Assembly: GCF_026210795.1 (NCBI RefSeq)
Contig: NC_089439.1
Coordinates: 806,001 to 870,000, forward strand
Length of the DNA stretch: 64,000 bases
Direction of reading: 5' to 3'
Origin: Rhizophagus irregularis
Taxonomy: Eukaryota; Glomeromycota; Glomeromycetes; Glomerales; Glomeraceae
A program made the translations under genes and the position numbers. Below are positions 19,677-32,881 of the stretch, piece by piece. Below the pieces are notes generated by a model. The model saw nothing but the letters and a program-made list of their open reading frames with translations, did no database searches and had not been told where the DNA came from. Each line of letters opens with the position of its first letter. The stretch's first letter is position 1.

Positions 19677-21995
19677 TTAAAATCCCTCTAAGAAAAAAAA
19701 CAGATGTATTAGTAAATATTACTGTACCACTATTATATGCATTAAGTATAATTTTTGTAAAATAAAACAAACCATCAGGAATTTCAAATTCTTCTTGTTC
19801 TTTTGAATGAAGATTTGGATTATTATATTCATCATCATCTACGAAACAAAAATAATATACAATTATTTATTATCTAAAAAAATTTTAATGAATAAATAAT
19901 AGTTTACTTACCATCATTATCACCAGTTTGTGGCTGTTGTATTTCTCTATAATAGTTATTTTGTACAGTATCAACTATTGTTAAGTAAAATAAAATTTAA
20001 TATATTGTATACTTATTTATAAATAAACTCTAATTTAAGTATTTATTTGTTTAATAGTTTACTCACCACTTTTTGAATTTACCCGCAATTTTTTAAATAC
20101 CTTGGACAATCTTTTACTACCAGCTAAAATTAAAATACTAATAGTAAATATTTACTAAAAGTATAAATATTTATTTTATATTAAATTACCTTTAATAATA
20201 TTACTTATTTTTTTACTATTCTGATTACTTGATTGGCTAAAATCATCAACTAAAAATTAAACAATTATTCAATATTATACCATATAAATTCAACATAAAC
20301 TTAAAAAAACTTTTACTTACTATTTTTTGGAATATTAAAGTCATATAATTTACTATGAAATGCTATTAATAAATAAATAGATTTAGTTTTAATTTGTTAT
20401 TTACTAATTATTTTTAATAAGAATAAGCATTAAATTTATATCACCTTCTTGTTCTTCTGTTATTATTTAAATTAAAAAAAAAAAGTAATATTATATTATT
20501 AGTAATAACAAAGAAAGATTAAATAGTTACAAATGTTGATAAACTATACCTTCTGTTGCATTTTTTGGTTCAGGTAAATTTTCAAATTTATGAATTTTAC
20601 TTGTAAATAATTTACTGCTTATGTTTGTATAGTTTGCTTCTTTATCTATTTTTGCTTTTAGTTGAGGTAATTCATTTGGATTATTTTGATAATATAACTT
20701 AATTTCTCTTATTTCTTTCAAAAGTGTATAAGTGTCTGGCCTTTCTGATGGATTAGCATCCCAGCATTGTTCCATCAAATTTTTATATTTTAAAGGAATT
20801 TCTGATCTCATTTTTGGCCTCATGCCATTAATAATCTTAAGTGCAAGGTCATAATCATGTTCGTGATTATTAAATGGTGGTTGACCAGATGAAATTTCCC
20901 ACATAAGCATGCCAATACTATAAATATCAGATTTAAAAGTATATTCTTTTCCATTAATAATTTCAGGTGCTATGTAAGGAAGATTACCATATATACTCAT
21001 TGATGGTTTATCTGCAGGGCCACAAAATCCAAGATCACTAATATACCAATCATCATTAAATTGTGAATATAATATATTCCCAGAATGTAAATCTCTATGA
21101 ATCAGATTCTCTCTATGAATCCTATCAAGCGAATCAATTATTTTATAAATGATTCCAATTCTTTCTTTCCATATTAGTTGATTATGATTTTGTTGTAAAA
21201 ATTCTCTTAAATTAATATCTGCCTTTTGAATTACAAGCATGTAATTTCCATTTGATGGATTTTGTGTTAAACCAAAACATTGAACAATTATTAGCCATTT
21301 ATTACTTATAGTTAAATGTGATTTAGCCTATAAAAAAATAAATATTCTATAATAAATAATTAATTTTAAATAATATAAGTTTTTAGGTATTTTAGATTAC
21401 AAACCTCTTCAAACCAATTTTGACTTGCATTTTCAATATTTTCTAATTCTTTTAATATTACATAATGATCTCCAAGTCTTTGTAATTGTTGATTCTCAGA
21501 ATCCCACTCTTCATATTTTCCGTTAACCCATATTGCTGTATAGATTTTAGAAAACCCACCTTTTGTTAAATATTCAATATTTTGTAAATCATTATATGGA
21601 ATCCATTCAATTATCATATCTGGCATAAGTGACTCAACTTGACATTTTTGTATTAAATTATCAATCTCATTATTTCCAGATGTCCAATTTGAAAATTTTG
21701 CTTTTAAATAATTTTGAATACAATATTCACAATATGACATGGCTAAACATTCTTGGTTACAAATTTCACAAATTCTTCTTGTTCCTGAATTATAATGAAT
21801 TCTATCTCGGTCATAATCCTTATTACGCAATCTTATTGCTTCAGTTTTTTCATCAGTTGTGAGAGAATTGTCAGCAAGAATTGTTTTTTGTGTAAATTCA
21901 TGTTGTTTGTGTAAGTCATCATGAATATTATAATCAATTAATGACCATGCTCTATTAGTTACTCCATTAATTAAATCTTTTCGAATAGTAGACAT
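19677..21995 (-). CDS. Tyrosine-kinase-like protein kinase with CxxC module (9 exons, ~559 aa)
   Basis: The proposed exons are 21995-21405, 21327-20550, 20456-20445, 20362-20321, 20249-20190, 20123-20067, 19974-19912, 19838-19773 and 19687-19677. They join in frame (1680 nt with stop), with GT/AG introns of 66-93 nt and a 12-nt third exon. Residues 76-92 carry a cysteine module (CEICNQEC...CEYC) followed by FSNWTSGN, seen in many kinases of this fungal group. The kinase domain has a Gly loop (KGGFSKIY, ~146), Lys 182 (VILKEL), HRD (274-276, LIHRDLHSGNIL), DLG in place of DFG (295-297) and APE (317-319). Substrate-specificity motifs resemble tyrosine-kinase-like kinases. The tail (residues ~455 on) is split over tiny exons and is polar. 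The last intron/exon (ending EGF) is the least certain; retention of intron 8 would give a longer tail. Substrate unknown. Confidence 0.85.
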
Positions 21996-23636
21996 GATAT
22001 TATAAGGCTTTCAAAAAAATTTTTTCCAACTTTAAAAAATGAACATTTACGCCTTTCGCTTTTTTTAACGTAAACTCCGGATTGCGTAACTACAAATTTA
22101 AATTTAGCATGATCTACTACTGTATAATGTTTCACAATATAATAATGTTTCACAATGTTTTACCACATGACGTTTGTGATTATACATTTAAATTAAGAAG
22201 TGAACTACCTAAAAAGGCAATAAAAGTATATTATTAATTTTTTTAACGAAGAAAAATAATTATTAAGCAATAACTTTTCGTTCGAAAATTACCTTTTTTA
22301 TTATTATTTATATATTCTTTTTTTTTAAAAAAAAAATCTTATATAGTATATATACAGTATAATAATTCGAAAATAACAATACGCAGAAACTGAAGTTAAA
22401 ATGTTTTTTATTCTGTGTACGAGTAATAAATAATTCTAGAATTTGATCCTATAAAATAAAAAGTCATTCCTTTTTTAAAAAATTAAAAAAAAAATTAATA
22501 CTGTAGGATTTTTTTATACATATGATTGGAAGTTTCAATATGTTCTTAGGTCACATAAAAGCAAAAAGACTCATTAGTAATCCGATTCAACAACAACAAT
22601 TGTGAAAGAATTTTTGGTTTGTTATTATTGTTGAAATAATAAAATTGTAAGCAAACTTAATGTATTATTGTGTAATAACAAATCGTCTTTCTATTATATA
22701 TAATAAATTGATAGTCCTTAAATCACTTTAATAAATTATTTGATAAAAAAATATACTTACTTATCTATATCCGTTAAAATGTTAAACCATGTAACATTGA
22801 ACTCTAAAAAGTATTTTTACACGGATGTATGAATTTAACTTTAGATTCCATTTATTGAAAATGGTCTTTAAAGTTATGGAGATTTATATAATTTACTTTT
22901 CAATTCAATGTACATTTAATTTCAAATTCATTTTTAATTCTACTGTATGCTATACATTAATAAATTTTTTTATATTATTTTCTAATTTCCAATTTGTTAT
23001 ATTAATATATATACTAAAAAAAAAAAATACTGAAATATACGCTATTAATTTAAAAATGACTTAGTTTTAACTTTTCTTAATTCTATGCAAAAAAGTTTCG
23101 CTAATAATTATAAGTAAACATTAAAATCTGGTTGTTTTTCGGAATAAAAAAAGTTATTTGTGAGATAAATAATCATGAATAGAAAGAATACAATAAAATG
23201 AAATCTACATAATTAAAAAATTTGGTAATATTTAGATTTTTGAATTGTGTAACATGGAAACGCTTGAAAATTTTTGTGATCTAATTCAGTTCTGGTTAAT
23301 GAAATTTTGATCAGATTTTTTTTTATATCATAATACTGATGAAGAAAGTTTAGTTTATTAATCATATTTCCCCTCGGGATGATGCGATCGGCCGCATTAG
23401 AATGTTAAAAAAAATTTTTCCAATATATTTTTCTTTTTTTTTTTTTATTTTGATTTTTTAAAATCGAAATTTTTTTTCAAATCGGTTTTTTTCTTTAAGC
23501 CGGTTTTTTTTTAAAAAATATTTTTACTTTTTTTTCGGGGTTTAATTTTTCCCCTTTATAATCTAAATAGTAATATATTTTCCTTAATTGCTTTTTTATT
23601 CGTTCTTTCACTTTTCAGGTTTAGATCTGTGATCGG
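21996..23636. other. Intergenic region upstream of the kinase and left of the foldback element
   Basis: No gene is supported. A 79-codon ORF at 22825-23064 is AT-rich and hydrophobic by composition only. The segment 23360-23636 contains CGGCCGC, long T tracts with repeated TCGGTTTTT, and TTTCAGGTTTAGATC.TGATCGGATCGAT, a motif repeated near 27163 and 39276. Confidence 0.5.
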
Positions 23637-26600
23637 ATCGATCACCCCAGCCAAATGATCGACATAGTTTCTAAGCTAAGTGGGCGTGCACTACATCCTA
23701 GCTTATAAACTGCCCATGGGCCAGATTAGCCCACGAGATCTGATTGGTCCAAACAACTTACCAACATTTAATTACAAATAAGGCAACTTTATAACTTTTG
23801 ACCGGATATTTACTTATAAACTCATGGTCAAGGATTGCATTAATGTACATTTTGTACCACCTTGTAACTATAAAAAAGGCAAAAAATTTTCAAGGTTACA
23901 CATTAATTTGGCCAGAATTAAGATAATTTTGCCCAGCAAAATTAGGCCGGAATTATAAAACGGACATAAATGTCCGTTTGCAAATTTGGCCGGAATTATA
24001 AAAACGGACATTAATGTCCGTTTTTGTAAATTTGGTCAGCATTATAAATGCAAATATTATAAATTGCATCAATTTATCATAATCCAGTGATCATAGAAAA
24101 AATAAATTATAACTTGTTAGCTTTCTCTCATCAAGACATGTTACATTGTTAAATTGTGGTTTTTATCATCAATAGATGGAAAGTTATTGGCATTTGGAAA
24201 TATTTAAGAATACAAAAAAATTCTTTTCAAACAATGTAAATATCTTATTATTTATTAATCCTAAAGGTATAAAACTCCTACCATTTAATACATCTCAATA
24301 CAATCCAACAAGCTGTGTATTATTTTTTTACAATTACTTGATGATAAGTTAATGCAATTTAACTTTTAGCAATTTGGTATATTTTAACCAAAAAAAAATT
24401 TTTTTATTGTAAATTTAAGTTATTTAACATTTAAAAAATGATTTTTTGTTTTTATTTTTTACTATTAAATACAAATTATTTCAAAAATGCAGAAAATTAA
24501 ATCTTTTAATTATTATTTAAAAATTATGCTATTAAATAAAACATTAATTTTTTTGTTTTTTATTTACTTTTTTTATTAGATCTAAAAATTGTCAGGAATT
24601 TAAATCCTTCAATTATTAATACATTACATATTTATGGAAGTTAAATAAACATACTTATTTAATGTAATTTAGCAATTAACATTGATTAATTTTGATTTAT
24701 TAATTTTTTTTTTACTTGATGATTTTGATCCAAATTATTTCGAAAATTGATAGAAAATTAAATGATTTGGCTCTTTTAATTATTAATACATTACATACTA
24801 TTTATGGAAGTTAAATAAATATACTTATTTATTAACCTACTATTTAATGTAATTTAGCAATTAACATTTTATTTTGATTTTATTTTTTTTTTTATTGATC
24901 TAAATTATTTAAAAATTAATAGAAAATTAAATGATTTATTTGGCTCTTTTAATTATTAATATATTATATATTTATAGAAGTTAAATAAACATACTTATTT
25001 AATCTATTTAATGTAATTTAGCAATTAACATTGATTTTATTTTAATTTTATTTTATTTTTTTATTTGATCTAAATTATTTAAAATTTGATAGAAAATTAA
25101 AGGATTTGATTCTTAATTATTAGTACATTATCATATTTATGGAAGTTAGATAAACATACCTATTTAATAATGGAATTTAATGTTTAAAATTATTTTATTA
25201 ATATAAAACTTAATTTTTGTTTTGTTTTTATTTTTTTATTTACAGTTTTTTTATTTTTATTTTTTTATTAGATACAAATTATTTTAAATATTGTTAGAAA
25301 TTGGATCAACAAAATCATTCATTTAAAAAAATTTGGATTTGCAAATATTGCAAGTAAATGTTTATCAGTACATTTCGCAAATCCAAATTTTTTTTTAATG
25401 AATGATTTTGTTGATCCAATTTCTAACAATATTTAAAATAATTTGTATCTAATAAAAAAAAATAAAAATAAAAAAACTGTAAATAAAAAAATAAAAACAA
25501 AACAAAAATTAAGTTTTATATTAATAAAATAATTTAAATATTAAATTCCATTAAATATGTATGTTTATTCAACTTCTATATATATAATAATATACTAATA
25601 ATTAAAAGAATCAAATCATTTAATTTTCTAATAATATTTAAAATAAATTATATCTAATTAAAAAAAAGAATAAAACTAAAATAAAATCAATGGCCTATTA
25701 ATAAAATAATTTTTCAATTGCTAAATTGCATATGTAATGTACTAATAATTAAAGTTAATTAATAAAATAATTTTAAATACCAAATTACATTAAATACCAA
25801 TATGTTTATGTAACTTTCACATATATTCAATTTACTACTAAATACTAGGTATATTTATATATGTAACTTACCACATATATTTAATATACTAATAATTGAA
25901 AGATCCAATTTTTTGGCAATTTAAAAATAAAAAAACCAAAAAGTCAATATTTTTTCAATAAACCAATTTTTTAAATGCCAAATAGCATTAAATAAATAGT
26001 ATATTTATATAACATTATCTACAAAGATAGTATATAATGAATTGGATAATTAAATAATTTATTTATATATTCTTAATGTAATATATATATATTATATTAA
26101 AGTAAACTTCCATAAATAGCATGTGATGTATTATTTTATAACAATTAGAATAATAAATTAAATTATTAATTAATTATATCAATTATAAATTTTTGTAAAT
26201 TTCTTTACAAAATTTTCGTATAATATTTATAAAACACAATGTTCATATAACTTTTATATATTAAATAAATAATAAAACAATATTTAGTATTCTGATTTAA
26301 AAAAAAAATAAATGTCTATTATCTGATTAAATATTTACATTAAATTGCTAAAAGCTAAACTGCTTTAGCTTGAAATCAAGTAATTACAAATAGAAAGATA
26401 AAATATATATAGCTTGTTGGATTGTTTTTTTGAGATATTTTAAATGGTAGCAGTTTTATACCTTTAGGATTAATAAATAAATAATAAAATATTAACATTT
26501 TCTTGAAATAATTTTTTATATTTTTAAATATTTATAAATGCTAATAACTTTTATTTATTGATAATAGAAATATGAAATTACCACTATTTAGCATATTTTG

Positions 26601-27070
26601 ATGAGACAAAGCCAACAAAATATAATTTATTTATTTATGATTACTGAATAATTAGTTAAAATATTTACATTCATAATGCTGGCCAAATTTACAAAAACGG
26701 ACATAAATGTCCGTTTTTATAATTCCGGCCAAATTTATGTCCGTTTTATAATTCCGGCCAAATTTTGCTGGACGAAATTATCTTAATTCTGGCCAAATTA
26801 ATGTGTAACCTTAAAAAAAATTTTACCTTTTTTATAGTTACAAGGTGGTACAAAATGTACATTAATGCAATCCTTGACCATGAGTTTATAAGTAAATATC
26901 CGGTCAAAAGTTATAAAATTGCCTTATTTGTAATTAAACGTTGGTAAGTTGTTTGGACCAATCAGATCTCGTGGGCTAATCTGGCCCATGGGCAGTTTAT
27001 AAGCTAGGATGTAGTGCACGCCCACTTAGCTTAGAAACTATGCCGATCATTTGGCTGGGGTGGGATCGAT
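23637..27070. mobile_element. Giant palindromic foldback element (3.4 kb, non-coding)
   Basis: The whole segment is one inverted repeat with its centre near 25355. The outer ~400 bp are very similar (left CCCCAGCCAAATGATCGACA, right the reverse with one change; both hold GTGGGCGTGCACTACATCCT and GGACATAAATGTCCG). The inner 200 bp around the centre are nearly perfect, with a loop of about 30 nt (25343-25376). Between them the arms match with decay. Each arm consists of four or five degenerate direct repeats of ~165-170 bp containing GGAAGTTAAATAAAC and TAATTTAGCAATTAACATT. No ORF of note is present. Long TIRs made of subrepeats are typical of Foldback-class elements. I could not define a target-site duplication. 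Confidence 0.8.
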
Positions 27071-29603
27071 ACTGTGGTGCTATTATAATTTTTTCTTTCT
27101 TGGTTACTTTTTTTTTACTAATATTTCATTTTTCCTAATTTTTTTTTGTTCTTTTGTCTTTTAGGTTTGGATCGGGCCAGTGCTTTGATGTAATCAAAAT
27201 CAAAATAAATACTTTTTTTTTATTTAAATAAATACTGTATATTTTATATGATTTCTTTTAGGTTAATAGAATAAATATAATTTTTAAAAAATATCCAGCC
27301 AAAAAAAAATAAAATTAATAATTTTTTAAATATTTTCTAAATAGTTATTAGTTAGTATAATTAATACTTATTTTATTATTGTCTTTTTTTATTGTTAATT
27401 ATTATGACATAATTTATTTAATATAGTTAAAATTTTAATCAATTTTTATTTTTCATTCACATTATAATCCAAATTATAAATAAATAAAAAACCTTAATGC
27501 AATGATTAACTCAATATATATGAAATTTCATGCTAATTTAAACTCATTGATCATTTTGCAACGCGACAAGTTACAGCAAGTTATCATAAAAAAAAAAATA
27601 CAAAGTTAAATAATGAATTTAATCGGTAATTAATTTTATTATTTATCTTTTTTTTTATTTTTAAAACTAGTAGAGCCCAAATTACAAATATTTGATAAAA
27701 CGAAATACATAAAGTAGAATATAAAATATGTCCTAAATGAACTACACGCGTAAATAGAACAATGTAACAATATAAATAAAAGTTGCAATCTGACAAAAGT
27801 ATTTTCTTTTTCTGTTATTAATATACTTTTTTTTTAAAAAAAAAAAGAGATAAATCTTGAAATAAAATTCAAAGAAATTAAGTAGTAGCTTAAATTTAAT
27901 CTGCCTGAAATTTATTCATAATGATAAAACATACTTTTTTTTTCAAAAATAAATGAATAAATAAATTAATTAAACGTATAATTGGAAAAAATGATAAACT
28001 TTTAATATACTGACGTTACAAAAAAAATACTGTAGTTAATCTGAACACTAGTTAATTATTAAATTTTAATGTTAACTTTGTAGCAAAATCTGGAAGGACA
28101 GATTTTGTACTACAGTATATACTGCATATACTGTATACACGATCATACTAAATTTTGATATTATTTCTTTTGATAAAAGAAGTCTCGTCTTTAGTTTCAT
28201 AGAAAAGAATTTAATTATATCAAAAGTGTTGAAACCGGTAAATTCACTGTTTATTATAAAATAATTTAGGAATATGACCATTTAAAAACACCAAAGTTTT
28301 TTTTTAAAAAAAAATCGATACGGGTCGATTCAGAATGTCATCCATTAATAATTCTTTATCATAAAATACATATAATTGATATAAAGAAACGCTGAATTTA
28401 ATAGTTTATGTGAATCAGTTTAGATTAAGCTTATTACTGTTTAATTAAATTTCAGACATACAGTATTTTGATAACAACAAATATTACCTATCAAGCTATC
28501 ATTACTATCATTAGTTAATCAAATTTTAAATGGTGACTAACTAGAGTTACTAGACTAACTAAGCTTCTTTGTCTGTGTTGTTTTTTTTAAAAAAAATTTT
28601 CCTCTATTTACATTATTTACTATAATGTAAATATGAATTTTCAGATTGCCATATTTAATATTAATAACAGGATGATGACATAGTAATAAGCTAATTGTAT
28701 TAAATATTATGGTTGGTGAAGGGGAATCGTGATTGTTGTTTAAAGGTGTTAAAAACCGTGGTACGTAAAGTAATAAGGCTTTGAACTGGATAATTATGAT
28801 GTTTAGATTTGATAATGGTAGAATTATGCGGTTTGTATTGTTGAAAAATAAATAGATTATTGGTGTTAGATAAAATCATACATTTGGGTCGAAGATCTCT
28901 GTAATATCGAGTATAAAGAACAACCCTTACATAGAATTAGAATAGGTGTTCATTTTCGAGGCGTTGAATTTGTTTGTTCCAAAGGCTATTCATATTCTAT
29001 ATGTGATACTAATGTAAAATGGATCGTTAACTTGTTCTATACTTTTACCATATATAGGTTGATTAGTGACAACATCAGGAAATTTTTTCCACTTAAAATC
29101 CACATGGAATTCCATATTGAATATTTTTATTTTTATCATGAAGACAGAAACCGGGATTACAAGTAAAAGGTAGAAGTATGAATTACAAAAATAATACTAA
29201 ACTACACGATACGAGTTGTTCTGACCCCAAAAGGAGTTGTCCCATCTAATATTTACCAACTACTCTAGGCGTAACTGAGCTACTCACCCCCATGAAAAAA
29301 ATCCACATTGAATGTTGTGGAAATATGTGGAAATTGTGACAATACACGTGGTATTTTCAGCGTAGATCCACAAAATTTGAAACTCTATTACCTATATAAT
29401 TGGTCAATAAAAAGACTTGATAAGAATGAATGATTACAAAAGCGCTTATAATCTATATAAAACAAAATGTGTGAATATATAGTATGTCTGATATCTCTTT
29501 AAAACAAAGTTTCTCAGTTTATACACATTATCTATTAATCGTAAAATTTTTGTACTAAAATTTTCTGAAAGTTTTCACGTGCTTAGGGCCCTTTAAAGTT
29601 AAG
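27071..29603. other. AT-rich intergenic region
   Basis: No supported gene. On the plus strand 28899-29165 is open without an ATG and unrecognised; a 41-codon minus-strand ORF overlaps it. TTTTAGGTTTGGATCGG at about 27163 is a dispersed motif also present near 39276. The right part (29200-29600) is the 3' flank of the secreted-protein gene. Confidence 0.5.
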
Positions 29604-30602
29604 CTAATCTCTCCAAATTAATTTAACGGACACATGATATCTGCTGCAGCCGCAGTTTATAACTTCTTGTGATGGTGCATCAATTGCTGCATCTTGCGCT
29701 GGTGCACCTTTTGGCGGTGGTGGTATTGATGGTGGTACTGGTGGTACTGGTGCTGGTGCTGGTGGTTTGGGTGCTTTAGGCGGTGGAGGTGGTTCCTTTG
29801 GTTCTTTTGGTGGTTCTTTTAGAAGTAGAGGTGGAGCTGGTTCTTTTGGTAGCTCTTTTGGTGGAGCTGGAGCTGAAGCTGGAGCTGGAGCTGGTGCTGG
29901 TTCTTTTGGTGGCTCTTCAGGTGGAGGTGCTGGTGCTGGTGCTGGTTCTTTTGGTGGTTCTTTTGGAGGTGGAGGTGGAGGTGGAGCTGGTGCTTTACCA
30001 TCTGGTGCTTTACCATCTTCACCTGCTGGTGCTTTACCATCTCCTGCTGGTGCTTTGCCATCTCCACCATCTGGTGCTTTGCCATCTCCACCATCTGGTG
30101 CTTTGCCATCTCCACCATCTGGTACTTTGCCATCTCCACCTGCTGGTGCTTTGCCATCTCCACCTGCTGCTGGTGTTGTACCACCATCTCCATCTGCTGT
30201 TGGTGTTTTACCATCTCCACCTGCTGGTGCTTTACCACCATCTCCACCTGCTGTTGGTGTTTTACCATCTCCACCTGCTGGTGCACCTGCTGGTGCTTTG
30301 CCATCTCCACCATTTGGTGCTTTACCACCATCTCCACCTGGTGCCTTACCGCCATCTCCACCTGGTGCTTTACCTCCATCTCCACCTGGTGCTTTACCGC
30401 CATCTCCACCTCCGCCGCCTGGTGCTTTACCGCCATCTCCACCTCCGCCGCCTGGTCCTGGTCCTGGTCCTTGTCGTTTTTGAAGAGTGTTACTAATTGA
30501 ATTAATTGATTCGTAAGTCGTAAAGGTAAAATTAGTGGTAAAAAATATTATAACAATCGCTATAATAAATATAAGTTTATTTTTAAATAAAACGTAAACC
30601 AT
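29604..30602 (-). CDS. Secreted Gly/Pro-rich repeat protein with Kex2-like site (332 aa)
   Basis: Paralogue of the protein at 1264-3276. The N-terminus has the same plan: short basic start, one hydrophobic signal segment (residues about 9-28), the same TLQKRQGPGPG cleavage context at about 40-50. After the dibasic site come GGGGGDGGKAPGG and GGDGKAPAGGDGKAPDGG repeats (a DGKAP unit of 6-9 residues), then PPKEPAPAPAP blocks similar to the PKEPP tract of the paralogue. The last ~30 residues are non-repetitive with two Cys (INCGCSRYHV). The plus-strand ORFs over this region are shadows of the repeats. A secreted, wall-associated or processed repeat peptide is likely. The upstream 15-bp motif at 30713-30727 is shared with the paralogue, suggesting common regulation. 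Confidence 0.8.
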   Translation of the reverse strand: MVYVLFKNKLIFIIAIVIIFFTTNFTFTTYESINSISNTLQKRQGPGPGPGGGGGDGGKAPGGGGGDGGKAPGGDGGKAPGGDGGKAPGGDGGKAPNGGDGKAPAGAPAGGDGKTPTAGGDGGKAPAGGDGKTPTADGDGGTTPAAGGDGKAPAGGDGKVPDGGDGKAPDGGDGKAPDGGDGKAPAGDGKAPAGEDGKAPDGKAPAPPPPPPPKEPPKEPAPAPAPPPEEPPKEPAPAPAPASAPAPPKELPKEPAPPLLLKEPPKEPKEPPPPPKAPKPPAPAPVPPVPPSIPPPPKGAPAQDAAIDAPSQEVINCGCSRYHVSVKLIWRD

Positions 30603-30712
30603 ATTGTTTATTTAATTTGTTAATTCCTAATAAAAATTTTTATTTTTTATTTTTTTAATTCATTGATAAGATTAAAGCTTATGAAAGAAAGTTTCTTTAA
30701 AAAATTTTGGAA

Positions 30713-30727
30713 TTTACGTGCTGAAAT
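30713..30727 (-). promoter_or_regulatory. Shared upstream motif of the two secreted-protein paralogues (copy 2)
   Basis: TTTACGTGCTGAAAT, 111 bp upstream of the ATG at 30602. It matches the copy at 3395-3409 at 13 of 15 positions, at nearly the same distance from the start codon. Confidence 0.4.
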
Positions 30728-30799
30728 GTGATATTTTTATACATTAAATGAATTCTCTTTTTTGGTTATTCATTTACATTTCTTCATCATTGTATATTA

Positions 30800-30996
30800 A
30801 CAAAAAAGGAGAGCATAGTAAAAATGTAGTGTATGGAAACCTTTGTACTCTCGTACGTAGATAACATGTAGTGTATGGATACCTATGTATGTAGGGTATG
30901 CAATACGTAGGGTATGGTAAAACATCACTCCTTTTTTAGTAATAAACAATGTAGATCTGTATGGAATGCGCGTGTATACCCTAACATACAAAGGTA
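30800..30996. repeat. Short repeats and hairpin upstream of the secreted-protein gene
   Basis: AAAAAAGGAG (near 30803) is mirrored by CTCCTTTTTT (near 30929), and GTAGTGTATGGAAACCTTTGTA / GTAGTGTATGGATACCTATGTA are direct copies at about 30827 and 30870. The right end has the inverse CATACAAAGGTATC. It may be a small MITE; ends were not fixed. Confidence 0.4.
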
Positions 30997-31011
30997 TCTA
31001 TAAACAATAAA

Positions 31012-31290
31012 TTAAGCTCTTGTTCCTAAACATACAATAAGAATAATAGTTGAAGACGTAATAATGGGGTCGCGCAGGCAATCAGGCAGTGATATAAATT
31101 CAAAAAATTTTTTATACACGCAAAATGTAAATTGTAAAAATCCTTGAAAAGTTTGTGCGATTATGTGCACATTATATGTAAAAGTAAAATAATTAAGCGA
31201 TTCCAATTTAATGTACGCTACACCTATTGTTCTACCCCAATTTATATCATTACGCACAGGTTTATGTCCACGATAGATGATACTACTGTA
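31012..31290 (-). pseudogene. Possible terminal exon or gene remnant
   Basis: An open frame of about 90 residues begins after an acceptor-like sequence (TTCTCTTACAG) near 31290 and runs to a stop at 31012. It contains HKPVRNDINWGRTIGVAYI and CVYKKFFEFISLPDCLRDP, with less compositional bias than neighbouring spurious ORFs. No upstream exon could be joined with confidence. It is either the last exon of an unrecognised gene or a remnant. I do not recognise the family. Confidence 0.35.
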
Positions 31291-32756
31291 AGAGAATAAT
31301 TCAATAATAGTTAATACAATGTAAATTTCTTTATTTTAAATCTGAAGATTTTTGAATTTACTCGATTAGAACTTTTTGCAACAATGACGTGTTTTTTTCA
31401 ACCACTTATGATAATCCAATCTGGCGTTATAAGTCATGATAGGTTTCATTATGCATCACAGGTACATATATGGTATATACTACAAGATTATATCCTTACA
31501 TGAATATCAAATCGTTTACAATATATTTTGTTAGGAATGCAGTATATAAAAAGTAAATGTTTATGTTGTTGTAACCAATAAAGAATTTACAAAGATAAAA
31601 CTCGGATAGTTATAATAATTATAAGTAACTGATTTAAATTAAAAAATATTTATTAATAGTCAATAGTTATAAGTCAAATAATCTTATAATGTAATTATAT
31701 TATAATATATTAAATAATAATAATAAATTGTATACAAATAAATTAATCGAATATTCTATATCCTTTTAGTTTAAAATAGTTAAAAATAGTTAATCACAAT
31801 CACATGTTATCGGTTATATTCATAAATAAATAAATTTATTTTATTTATTTATTTTATTTAATTTTAGAAAATTTTTTTTTTTTCAATAAGTTATATTTTT
31901 TAATGAATTTTCGTAAAACGAAAAGAAAAAAAAAGAAAATTCTATCAAGAAAGGTAGAAGTGGCAAAATTGGATAATTTATTTATTTATTTTTTTTTTCA
32001 TTGTACTTTTCGGGTAAAATGTTGAAACAAATAAGATAGTACCAAATGCAATTCTGCCAACCCGACATGGTTTCACACACACATATATAAAATATAAGTT
32101 AATGATTGACAAAAAATTTTATCCAAGTTTCGTTTTGACTGGTGAATAACGGTGTATCGATAAGCCAATTTTTGAAAAAGGAAAAAAATATAATGTAAAC
32201 GAATAACAAATAATTTACATTTGGCTAATAAAGAAAAACTTTAGTAAAACGATTAATTCCAATTTTATTTTAAAAAGTAAAATTTGAAACTTTGAAACAA
32301 AAACTCCTTTGTTTCATATCATTTACGTTTAGTTAGTCTGTATTATTATTTAAATAGGTTATTTTAGTTAAAAAGAATTTTTTTTAAAGTAAATAATAAT
32401 ATTAAAATATACTTGCTTTCTTTTTTGTTGAAAAACTTTTCTTGCGATCCTCTATATATTTTTTTTTTATAGGCTACTGGGAATAAATAACTATATGAGC
32501 TAATTTTTTCTTCTTTATAACTAGAGTCATACCCTAGGGCCGGTGACCGGCCCCTTCTAAGAGTATGATATATACCATAAATTTTAACACTTATTTGCAG
32601 AAACAAAAGTATTGATAAGATATAATTTGAAATAAATAAATAATTTATTTTATTTTTTTTTCATCTAAAATATTTTAATTTGTTTTTTACGTTTTAATTT
32701 AATAATCTTGTAATTGGCCTTAAAAGAAAAATTTATAAAAAACAATTTTTTTTAAA

Positions 32757-32881
32757 AAATTTTTTTCGTTTCTACTTTCTAACCAAAATAAAATAATTCA
32801 ATAAAATTTATTTCTTTTTTAAAAAAATTTTTCGTTTCTACTTTCTAACCAAAATAAAATAATTCAATAAAATTTATTTCA
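32757..32881. repeat. Tandem duplication, 66-bp unit
   Basis: TTTCGTTTCTACTTTCTAAC and the following AT-rich sequence occur twice in direct orientation, starting at about 32764 and 32830, almost without differences, so the duplication is recent. Confidence 0.8.

Noticed and set aside
22825-23064. 79-aa plus-strand ORF
   Set aside because: Phe/Ile/Asn-rich product of AT-rich DNA with no recognisable feature.
28899-29165. Plus-strand open frame of about 89 codons without ATG
   Set aside because: Unrecognised, no start and no convincing splice sites; the opposite strand is partly open too. Could be a remnant.
29767-30496. Plus-strand ORFs of about 238 aa over the second secreted-protein gene
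   Set aside because: Shadows of the repeat; the minus frame is supported by similarity to the paralogue.
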